In this document: positions 1 to 5,751 of the stretch, piece after piece
Layout of the letters: every line of letters starts with the position of its first letter
Numbering within the stretch: position 1 is the stretch's first letter
Origin: Balneola sp.
GTDB lineage: Bacteria > Bacteroidota > Rhodothermia > Balneolales > Balneolaceae
NCBI GenBank assembly: GCA_002730655.1
Contig: PCAT01000048.1
Coordinates: 1-12,853, forward strand
Direction of reading: 5' to 3'
Length of the DNA: 12,853 bases
Made by a program: the position numbers and the translations under genes
The notes under the pieces: generated by a model
Told to the model about the DNA's origin: nothing
What the model saw: the letters and a program-made list of their open reading frames with translations, nothing else
Database searches by the model: none

Positions 1-423
1 CAATTTTTTACTAATTATACTTCAGATAAAGCAAGTGAAATATTGCAAAATTCATCAGTAGCTATGACTTTTTTTTGGAAAGAATTGGAACGTCAGGTTC
101 GCATTGAGGGGCAGGTGAGTAAAATAAGTGAAGAGGACTCAAAAGCCTATTTCTTGTCCCGACCTTATATGAGTCAATTAGGAGCATGGGTTTCCAATCA
201 AAGTCAGGTGATAAAAGATAGATCGGTATTAGAGCAGCGACTAGAAGAGTTAATTCAACGATATCCGGAGGGCACCGGCGTGCCTTATCCCACTCACTGG
301 GGAGGCTTTGAATTATGCCCCATAAAAATTGAATTCTGGCAAGGTCGCCCAAGTAGACTTCACGATAGAATAAGTTATGTTCAAATAGACCACCGATGGC
401 AGAAGCAGCGATTAGCTCCATAA
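1..423 (+). CDS. pdxH: Pyridoxamine 5'-phosphate oxidase, 3' part only
   Basis: Oxidises pyridoxine or pyridoxamine 5'-phosphate to PLP with FMN and oxygen, in the cytosol. The reading frame is open from base 1, so the gene begins upstream of the window and this is the last 140 codons of a protein usually near 210-220 aa. A TTG at 43 lies inside the conserved domain and is not the start. Family signatures in order (fragment numbering): FTNY at 3-6, LERQVRIEG at 29-37, YFLSRP at 50-55, SQLGAWVS at 58-65, QS at 67-68, VPYP..WGG at 94-102, EFWQGR at 111-116, RLHDR at 119-123 (substrate and FMN contacts) and the family ending RLAP. Odd point: the FMN-contacting stretch usually reading SRK is SDK here (residues 8-10). 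trmB follows after 14 bp on the same strand. Identity is very secure; only the 5' end is missing. Confidence 0.95.
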   Translation, partial: QFFTNYTSDKASEILQNSSVAMTFFWKELERQVRIEGQVSKISEEDSKAYFLSRPYMSQLGAWVSNQSQVIKDRSVLEQRLEELIQRYPEGTGVPYPTHWGGFELCPIKIEFWQGRPSRLHDRISYVQIDHRWQKQRLAP

Positions 424-437
424 ATCGATTGGATATA

Positions 438-1109
438 ATGCCGAAGATCAAGCATAAACGATTTAAAGAGATTGCTCAATTTGACCATGTTATTGAGTGG
501 TCCGACTACCCAAATGGGCACGGATTTAATAAAACGGTATGGTTTGAAAAGTTTTTTTTGGGCTCGGATAGGCTTACCTTAGAACTGGCATGTGGAAAGG
601 CAGAATATACCGTAGGCCTAGCCTTACGATATCCAAACAGAAATTTTATCGGGGTCGATATTAAAGGTAATAGAATATGGGTTGGGGCTAATTACTCTCT
701 AACACATCAGATACAAAACACCGCTTTTTTGCGCGCATATATAGGGCATTTAGAACATTATATCCCTGAGCAAAGTGTAGAGGAGATATGGATTATTTTT
801 CCCGATCCACAACTAAAGAAAGACAGAAAAAAGTTAACATCGACCCGTTTTTTAAAGCTGTATAAAAAGTTACTAATATCAGGCGGTACCATTCATCTCA
901 AAACCGATAGTTCCGAATTATTTGAATTTACACTTGAGCAAATTGAGTTGTACAATTTGACAATACTCAGGCAAATCGAAAACGTATATGCGGATCCCTC
1001 AGCGCCTGAAGAATTGGTAGATATACATACCTACTACGAAGGATTACATGTCAAAAAAGGAAGACCCATTCAATACCTACAATTTAGCTTAACTAACAAT
1101 AATATATAA
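438..1109 (+). CDS. trmB: tRNA (guanine-N7-)-methyltransferase TrmB
   Basis: SAM-dependent enzyme that makes m7G46 in the variable loop of tRNAs; 223 aa from this start. The SAM-binding motif I is LELACGKAEY (48-57), with GVD at 72-74. The catalytic strand motif is FPDP at 121-124, followed by a KK-rich segment, and TD is at 156-157. Near the C-terminus is TYYE (198-201), matching the family T-x-[FY]-E motif. I chose ATG 438 because the product then begins MPKIKHKRF, like Bacteroidota TrmB proteins, and the start lies 14 bp after the pdxH stop. An ATG at 396 would add 14 residues and overlap pdxH by 28 bp. No strong Shine-Dalgarno is visible. It is probably co-transcribed with pdxH, although the functions are unrelated. 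Confidence 0.93.
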   Translation: MPKIKHKRFKEIAQFDHVIEWSDYPNGHGFNKTVWFEKFFLGSDRLTLELACGKAEYTVGLALRYPNRNFIGVDIKGNRIWVGANYSLTHQIQNTAFLRAYIGHLEHYIPEQSVEEIWIIFPDPQLKKDRKKLTSTRFLKLYKKLLISGGTIHLKTDSSELFEFTLEQIELYNLTILRQIENVYADPSAPEELVDIHTYYEGLHVKKGRPIQYLQFSLTNNNI

Positions 1110-1145
1110 TCAGGTTAATTTAGTTATAAAGACTATTTTATAGAT

Positions 1146-1161
1146 ATTTTACTTGTAAAAT
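1146..1161. promoter_or_regulatory. Palindrome, candidate operator for the Lrp-type regulator
   Basis: A perfect 7-bp inverted repeat (ATTTTAC and GTAAAAT) with a 2-base centre, 41 bp before the regulator's TTG start. Its right half overlaps the -33 region of the proposed promoter. AT-rich palindromes of about 15 bp are typical Lrp/AsnC binding sites and these regulators often control their own genes. The operator role is inferred; an AT-rich palindrome of this size can also arise by chance. Confidence 0.35.
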
Positions 1162-1183
1162 GTAGGGTTTATATGTAATTTAG
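1152..1183 (+). promoter_or_regulatory. Possible Bacteroidota-type promoter for the regulator/gamma-lyase pair
   Basis: TTG at 1153-1155, then 20 bases, then TAATTTAG at 1176-1183. The Bacteroidota primary sigma consensus is TTTG at -33, a 19-21 bp gap, and TAnnTTTG at -7. The downstream box matches at all but one fixed position. Transcription would begin close to 1190, leaving a leader of only about 13 bases before the TTG start. This rests on pattern and spacing alone. Confidence 0.3.
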
Positions 1184-1202
1184 TAGCATTAAACACTATA
1201 AT

Positions 1203-1667
1203 TTGATAGAACTAGACGATATTGACAAACTGATTATTGCACATCTGCAAGAAAACGCTCGAATTAGCAATAGAGAAATTGCAAAAAGGGTAGGACTTAC
1301 GGCCACTCCTACTATAGAGAGAGTAAAGCGCTTAGAGCGAGAGGGTGTAATAAAAGGTTATACGGCAGTACTTGAAAAAGAAAAAGTGGGTAAGGGCATG
1401 ACTGTTTTTGTCAAGGTTACCCTAAGTGTTCACCAAATGAGTCTATTAGATGATTTTATTGAAGCAGTACGAGGTATACCAGAGATTTTGTCCTGTTACC
1501 ATACTACAGGACAGTCTGATTTCTTATTGCATGTAGTGGCTACTGATATAGCCGATTATGAACGCTTGTTACGGGATAAACTAACCACCTTACCCGATGT
1601 ACAACGCCTTGAAACCACCATGGTGTTACGAGCAATTAAGGAAGGTGGATACATTCCAACAAGTTAA
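1203..1667 (+). CDS. Lrp/AsnC family transcriptional regulator
   Basis: DNA-binding regulator of amino-acid metabolism, 154 aa, the standard family length. The N-terminal winged helix-turn-helix spans about residues 4-55, with LDDIDKLII, then NARISNREIAKRVGL, then the recognition segment ending in ERVKRLEREGVI. The ligand-binding and oligomerising RAM domain covers about 66-140 and carries the family G-x-x-D motif at G103-D106 in TGQSDFLLH. The start is TTG at 1203: the frame is closed by TAA at 1176-1178, no ATG or GTG lies between, and the family N-terminus begins exactly here. No good Shine-Dalgarno is seen. The gamma-lyase gene starts 15 bp after its stop, so it probably regulates that gene and perhaps itself, as MdeR does for mdeA in Pseudomonas putida. 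The effector cannot be read from the sequence; methionine or a breakdown product is a guess. Confidence 0.93.
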   Translation: MIELDDIDKLIIAHLQENARISNREIAKRVGLTATPTIERVKRLEREGVIKGYTAVLEKEKVGKGMTVFVKVTLSVHQMSLLDDFIEAVRGIPEILSCYHTTGQSDFLLHVVATDIADYERLLRDKLTTLPDVQRLETTMVLRAIKEGGYIPTS

Positions 1668-1668
1668 T

Positions 1669-1674
1669 AAGGAG
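1669..1674 (+). promoter_or_regulatory. Strong ribosome binding site of the gamma-lyase gene
   Basis: AAGGAG lies 8 bases before ATG 1683 and fixes that start. It is one of very few clear Shine-Dalgarno sequences in the window, where most genes have none. That suggests the enzyme is translated more efficiently than the regulator upstream on the same message. Confidence 0.7.
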
Positions 1675-1682
1675 TATATAGT

Positions 1683-2906
1683 ATGAAATTTAAATCGAGA
1701 GTTGTTCACGGAGTCGATTGTCCTACTAGAATCCATAAAGAATCTGAGGGTGCCCATATACCCCCAATATATCAGACATCAACCTTTCTATTTGATGACG
1801 TTGATCATGGCGCGCGAGCTTTTTCGTCCCCTGATCACGCTGGAGCACATATTTACACACGTATATCTAATCCAAATAACAATGCCTTAGAACAATCAAT
1901 TACCGCTCTTGAATGCTATGATCTAGGTAGCGATGGGTATACCTCGATGGTTTTTGGAACAGGCATGGCCGCGATAAGTACGGCTATCATGGCCATGGCT
2001 AAACAGGGACAGGTACTTGCGCAGGATGCATTGTACGGTTGCAGTAGTCAATTATTATTTGAACAAGCCCCACAATGGGGTATAGACGCTGATTTTATAG
2101 ATTTTACTGATTTACATACATTCCAAGAAAAAGTCGAATCCATGGACAATCTTAAGGTAGTCTACATGGAAACCATTACTAATCCAACTATGCGAGTAGC
2201 TCAGATGGATCGTATTATTGAGATTGCTCACGATGCGGGCGCCAGAGTAATTGTAGATAATACATTTGCATCACCGGTATTCTGTCGACCACTTAATTTT
2301 GGGGCCGATATCGTGATTCATTCATCGACTAAATATATTGGAGGACATGGGACCTCATTAGGGGGGGTGTTGACTTGCTCAAAGGATTTAGCAAATAACT
2401 ATCATTTGGGTACATATAGAAAAAATTTGGGAGGTATCGCTGGACCTATGGACTCATGGTTGCTAATGAATGGGCTAAAAACCATGGCTCTTCGAGTACA
2501 GGCGCAAACCGATAATGCGATGCTAGTCGCTCAGTATCTAGAATCACATGAATCGGTAAAGCGGGTTTGGTATCCAATGCTAGAGTCTCATCCCGATTTC
2601 AATGTTGCGCAGAATATATTATTGAATGGAGCAGCTTCGGTGATGAGTTTTGAGCTAAAAGGAGGTTTTGAAGCAGGAACTAATCTTATGAATTCGGTTC
2701 AACTCTGTTCACTTGCAGTAAGTTTGGGTGCTGTAGATACCTTGATTCAACATCCTGCATCTATGACACACTCAGTAATGGATGCGAAGTTGCGCCAAAA
2801 AGCAAGCATAAAAGATGGCTTAGTCCGTCTTGCAGTGGGCATTGAAGAAGTAGATGATATCATAGAAGATTTGAATCAGGCATTGACCAAATTTTCTGTA
2901 GTCTAG
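1683..2906 (+). CDS. PLP-dependent trans-sulfuration family enzyme, probably methionine gamma-lyase
   Basis: Cys/Met-metabolism PLP enzyme of 407 aa, normal family length. If it is methionine gamma-lyase it splits methionine into methanethiol, 2-oxobutyrate and ammonia; relatives include cystathionine gamma-synthase and gamma-lyase. The PLP lysine is K217 in HSSTKYIGGHG. Cofactor and substrate residues visible are Y58 and R60 (IYTRISNPN), Y118 (LYGC), D192 (VDNT), S347 (AVSLG) and R382 (LVRLAVG). Cys120 sits directly after the YG of LYGC, at the position of Cys116 in Pseudomonas MGL, where synthases and other lyases usually have Gly. HPASMTHS (357-364) and the ending VGIEEVDDIIEDL also fit MGL. 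Translation starts behind AAGGAG, 15 bp after the Lrp-type gene, so the two are surely one transcript. Family certain; substrate about 70% sure. Confidence 0.88.
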   Translation: MKFKSRVVHGVDCPTRIHKESEGAHIPPIYQTSTFLFDDVDHGARAFSSPDHAGAHIYTRISNPNNNALEQSITALECYDLGSDGYTSMVFGTGMAAISTAIMAMAKQGQVLAQDALYGCSSQLLFEQAPQWGIDADFIDFTDLHTFQEKVESMDNLKVVYMETITNPTMRVAQMDRIIEIAHDAGARVIVDNTFASPVFCRPLNFGADIVIHSSTKYIGGHGTSLGGVLTCSKDLANNYHLGTYRKNLGGIAGPMDSWLLMNGLKTMALRVQAQTDNAMLVAQYLESHESVKRVWYPMLESHPDFNVAQNILLNGAASVMSFELKGGFEAGTNLMNSVQLCSLAVSLGAVDTLIQHPASMTHSVMDAKLRQKASIKDGLVRLAVGIEEVDDIIEDLNQALTKFSVV

Positions 2907-2914
2907 TAAAGGGC

Positions 2915-3820
2915 TTACCAACTTCCCCCTGCACCACCGCCACCAGAGCCAAATCCGCCCCCGCCTCTAAAACCTCCAAAACCACCCCCACCGAATCCAC
3001 CGCCACCAGAGCCAAATCCGCCGCGACCTCGGGGACTATTGAGAAAGCTACTCCAGAGTAGAACATCCATGGCACCAATGGTTCGACCGCCGCCACGACC
3101 TCCTCTTCCTCTGGAAATAATAAAGAATAAAATGAGTCCCAATATTATAAGAATATCTATTGGGAACCCTTCATCGGAGCTTCGTTTAATTTCCACTGCC
3201 TCATATTCTCCAGAGGCTAATTGTATAAGTGCACTAGTGGCTCGATCAAGACCTTGATAAACCTGTCCACTTTGCAATGCAGGTATAAGAATATCTTGCA
3301 CAACCCTATTGGCCATTACATCAGGGATAGCGCCTTCTAATCCATATCCTACCTCTATTTGTAATTCCCGTTCTTGAACAGATATTAGAATAAGAACCCC
3401 GTTATATCGTTCGGCCTCCCACATTCGCCAGGTGTTAAATAGGTAGGTTGCTGCTTCCTCTCTTGGCATTCCAGTAAGATTATCAAGTATAGCAACTGCA
3501 ATGACATTGGACGTGGTATCTCTGTAGCTCCGAAGTTTTCGTTCAAGTACTGCCTCTTCTTGGTTTGTTAGAAGATTTCCAAAATCGTTCACCATACCGA
3601 CGGGGCGCTGTGGTAACTCATTTGTAGATTGAGCAAATACAAGACTCGCCGAACTCTGCACCACGGTGTTTGTATGGGCATGGGATATTCCCCACGATGT
3701 TGGTAAGGAAATAAAATTAAGCCCTAGAACCCAAGTTATGGCCAAAAAGCTGACTAAAGAGAAACGCGCTGCTAGGTTGCTTGTGGGTCGAATATAGTAC
3801 TTGATTCTTTGCTTATCCAT
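2915..3820 (-). CDS. Secreted or membrane TPM-domain protein with Gly-rich tail (YgcG-like)
   Basis: TPM-fold protein (named for TLP18.3, Psb32 and MOLO-1), usually found beside LemA and thought to act at the cell envelope; the biochemical role is unclear. Numbered from the furthest upstream ATG (3844, 309 aa), it has a hydrophobic signal or anchor at about 27-47 and a TPM domain at about 80-215 with VNDFGNLLT, a YNGVLILIS strand and the VGYGLEGAIPD segment. A second membrane helix follows (229-244, IDILIILGLILFFIIS), then a basic GRGGRGG stretch and a Gly/Phe/Ser tail ending GGSW. The order suggests an exported domain held in the inner membrane with a cytoplasmic Gly-rich tail. Starts at 3844, 3835 and 3820 are all possible; I prefer 3820 because it overlaps the upstream TPM stop by only 8 bases (ATGGATAA), a usual coupling arrangement. 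Its stop is 8 bp from the convergent gamma-lyase stop. Confidence 0.85.
   Translation of the reverse strand: MDKQRIKYYIRPTSNLAARFSLVSFLAITWVLGLNFISLPTSWGISHAHTNTVVQSSASLVFAQSTNELPQRPVGMVNDFGNLLTNQEEAVLERKLRSYRDTTSNVIAVAILDNLTGMPREEAATYLFNTWRMWEAERYNGVLILISVQERELQIEVGYGLEGAIPDVMANRVVQDILIPALQSGQVYQGLDRATSALIQLASGEYEAVEIKRSSDEGFPIDILIILGLILFFIISRGRGGRGGGRTIGAMDVLLWSSFLNSPRGRGGFGSGGGGFGGGGFGGFRGGGGFGSGGGGAGGSW
2934..3022. repeat. 26-bp perfect direct repeat encoding the Gly-rich tail
   Basis: Two identical 26-bp copies, at 2934-2959 and 2997-3022, are offset by 63 bp, so the reading frame is kept. Each encodes a GGFGSGGGG-type block at the C-terminus of the TPM protein. Identity at the DNA level, including third codon positions, points to a recent internal duplication or gene conversion rather than only low-complexity codon choice. 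The copy number may differ between strains. Confidence 0.8.
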
Positions 3821-4241
3821 AACTGATAGAATCATCAAGTTCATTTTTGTCGTCTTTCTGGTAAGGAAAGTATTGTTGTAGCTTTTCGCCGATATCTAGT
3901 AGTGCTTTTGTAAGCCCATTTTTTATTTGATTGGTTTTGAAATCTTCTTGTAGGGTTACCAACGTACTCTCCCAGAATTCTTGGCCAACTTTTGCATGAA
4001 TACCTTCATCTCCCCAAATAGCCAGCAAATGATCCTCCGTAGCCACGTAAACGATGACGCCATTTCGCAGATCTGTTTTGTGCATACTTAATTTTTGAAA
4101 TAAGCTGATAGCTCTTTTTATGGGGTCTTTCTTAGGGCATTTTTTTTCAATGTGAACACGGATTTCCCCAGAGGTTTTTTTCTCTGCTTCTTGAATAGCC
4201 TGTACAATGGCTAATTCATCGTCACTGCTTAAAAATGGCAT
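3813..4241 (-). CDS. Small cytosolic TPM-domain protein
   Basis: A 142-aa protein made almost wholly of one TPM domain, with no signal peptide or membrane segment. Visible family features are the N-terminal helix followed by EAEKKTSGEIRVHIE (about 18-32), MHKTDLRNGVIVYVA (53-67) and the WGDEGIHAKVG stretch (76-86) followed by FW. The polar tail is rich in D and E. It lies between lemA (68 bp upstream) and the larger TPM gene (overlapping), so the three are probably one transcript. Related pairs of one soluble and one anchored TPM protein beside LemA are common in Bacteroidota. The function is not established; phosphatase annotations for this domain come from plant homologues and should not be taken as shown here. 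Confidence 0.85.
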   Translation of the reverse strand: MPFLSSDDELAIVQAIQEAEKKTSGEIRVHIEKKCPKKDPIKRAISLFQKLSMHKTDLRNGVIVYVATEDHLLAIWGDEGIHAKVGQEFWESTLVTLQEDFKTNQIKNGLTKALLDIGEKLQQYFPYQKDDKNELDDSISYG

Positions 4242-4309
4242 AGGTTTTATGTTCTTCCGGGTTAATAGTCTACTGGCTTAAGGAGATATTTTGGTGAAGA
4301 GACTTCCGT

Positions 4310-4897
4310 TTATTCAAAGTCAACGATTGGGGGCTGTTCGGCTCCTTCATTAGCTTCGAAATAGGCTTTACGGTTGAAACCTAAAATGGAAGCTATAAGG
4401 CTTCCAGGGAATTTTCGAATCTCTATGTTATACTGACGTGCAGTATCGTTGAATCGTTTTCTTTCGGTTGCAATACGGTTTTCAGTTCCTTCTAGCTGAG
4501 CTTGAAGATCTCTAAAGTTAGCGTTTGCCTTGAGTTCGGGGTATCGCTCAACGCTAACAAGCAATCTGGAAAGTGCACCACTTAACTGTTCTTGAGCAGC
4601 CTGAAATTGTTGAATTTTGGCAGGATCGTTCAAGTCATTGGCCTGAAGGGTAATCGATGTTGCTCGACTTCGAGCTTCAATTACCGATTGTAATGTTTCT
4701 TGCTCAAAATTTGCGGCGCCCTGCACCGTATTTACTAGATTCGGTATTAAATCGGCCCTTCGTTGGTATTGGTTTTCAACTTGTGCCCATGCACTTTCAA
4801 CCGATTCCTCGGCGGTCACAAATCCGTTGTTTACGCTAATTCCATAGATAACAAGTATAGCGAGTACGGCAAGAGTTATAATACTTTTTGCTTTCAT
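4310..4897 (-). CDS. lemA: LemA family membrane protein
   Basis: LemA family, 195 aa, normal length. One N-terminal membrane helix (about 5-21, IITLAVLAILVIYGI) is followed by a long helical domain outside the membrane. Family motifs are VESAWAQVENQYQRRADLIPNLV (33-55), ERYPELKANANF.DLQAQLEGTENRIA (117-143), ERKRFND (145-151) and near the end FPGSLIASILGF.RKAYFEA (163-182). It is the first gene of the minus-strand cluster with the two TPM genes and is read divergently from the HAD gene across 100 bp. The family's role is not well defined; an envelope scaffold or signalling role is often suggested. Identity is secure from several blocks. Confidence 0.93.
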   Translation of the reverse strand: MKAKSIITLAVLAILVIYGISVNNGFVTAEESVESAWAQVENQYQRRADLIPNLVNTVQGAANFEQETLQSVIEARSRATSITLQANDLNDPAKIQQFQAAQEQLSGALSRLLVSVERYPELKANANFRDLQAQLEGTENRIATERKRFNDTARQYNIEIRKFPGSLIASILGFNRKAYFEANEGAEQPPIVDFE

Positions 4898-4968
4898 AGT
4901 CTCAAGTCTTTCTGTTTATAATATTTGGGTTAGAATCGGATTATATTATACGAAAATCCCATGTCTAG

Positions 4969-4981
4969 GATTCATTGAATC
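4969..4981. promoter_or_regulatory. Small palindrome between lemA and the HAD gene
   Basis: A perfect 5-bp inverted repeat, GATTC and GAATC around a 3-base centre, in the 100-bp divergent intergenic region and 16 bp before the HAD start. A related shorter dyad (AATC, G, GATT) lies at 4934-4942. The region must hold promoters for both genes, but I find no good match to the -33/-7 consensus. An operator role is only a suggestion. Confidence 0.2.
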
Positions 4982-4997
4982 TAAAAATATATAATGC

Positions 4998-5696
4998 ATG
5001 CAAAAAGAACTCATTCGATATATTTATTTTGATTTAGACGATACGTTATTGAATCATAAAAAAGCCGAACAAAACGGGCTAAGAGATATTTACAATAAAA
5101 TACCGGCGCTTCAGGTGATTTCCGTTGACAAATTACTTGAGGTATACGCGCGGATTAACCGGGGTTTATGGATAGAATATGCGCAGGGTACTATTGATCG
5201 TTCTACATTACACCGACGAAGGTTCCAAGAGAGTTTTGAAGCGCTAGGTATTGATGGTGAAATTAATGAGTATGCTAGGTCCATATACATGGAATATTAT
5301 AGCACACATTGGGAATGGATAAAGGGAGCTAAGTACGCCTTTTCGAAGCTACAAGAACACTATAAAACGGGTGTGATTACAAACGGTTTTGCTGAAACTC
5401 AATGGATGAAAATCCGACAATTTGAGTTTGACAAGTCGTGCTCTGCTATCATTATCTCAGAAGAATATGGGTCAATGAAGCCAGATCTAGCCATATTTAA
5501 CGAGGCTACCCAACAAGCTGGTTTTGCCCCTGACCATATTCTCTATGTAGGAGATTCTCTTAGTTCTGATGTAGATGGGGCGTTAAATGCGGGTTGGAAT
5601 ATGGCTTGGTACAATCCGAAAAGTCTCTCACCCGAGGGTAGGAAGCCTCATTTAAACTTTCAGGATTTTCAGGAATTAATCGATGTCCTAGGGTAG
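4998..5696 (+). CDS. yjjG: HAD-superfamily nucleotidase, YjjG-like
   Basis: Haloacid dehalogenase-type phosphohydrolase of 232 aa. YjjG proteins dephosphorylate nucleoside monophosphates, including non-canonical pyrimidines, and are thought to clean the nucleotide pool. Motif I is FDLDDTL with nucleophile D12 and acid/base D14. Motif II is T128-N-G, motif III is K161 in SMKPDLAIF, and motif IV is GDSLSSD with G185, D186 and D191. The helical cap lies at about 20-105 (type C1), including the GLWIEYAQGTIDRSTLHRRRF segment shared with YjjG. purL follows 55 bp downstream on the same strand, in keeping with nucleotide metabolism, but shared transcription is unproven. HAD membership is certain; the YjjG assignment is fairly good and the substrate is not readable. 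Confidence 0.85.
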   Translation: MQKELIRYIYFDLDDTLLNHKKAEQNGLRDIYNKIPALQVISVDKLLEVYARINRGLWIEYAQGTIDRSTLHRRRFQESFEALGIDGEINEYARSIYMEYYSTHWEWIKGAKYAFSKLQEHYKTGVITNGFAETQWMKIRQFEFDKSCSAIIISEEYGSMKPDLAIFNEATQQAGFAPDHILYVGDSLSSDVDGALNAGWNMAWYNPKSLSPEGRKPHLNFQDFQELIDVLG

Positions 5697-5751
5697 AGGC
5701 TGAGCAAAAAAGCTTGTACATTTAACCCATCTTAAATTCAACGCATCATTT

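Noticed and set aside
396..437. Upstream ATG as the trmB start
   Set aside because: It adds 14 residues not typical of the family and overlaps pdxH by 28 bp; the ATG at 438 gives the expected N-terminus.
62..451. 129-aa open frame on the minus strand at the left end
   Set aside because: It lies opposite pdxH, whose protein motifs are unmistakable, and its product shows no recognisable family features.
2860..3096. Ala/Val/Leu-rich open frame opposite the gamma-lyase end and across the Gly-rich tail
   Set aside because: It is a frame-shifted shadow of the GC-rich Gly-repeat codons; the TPM reading frame explains the region.
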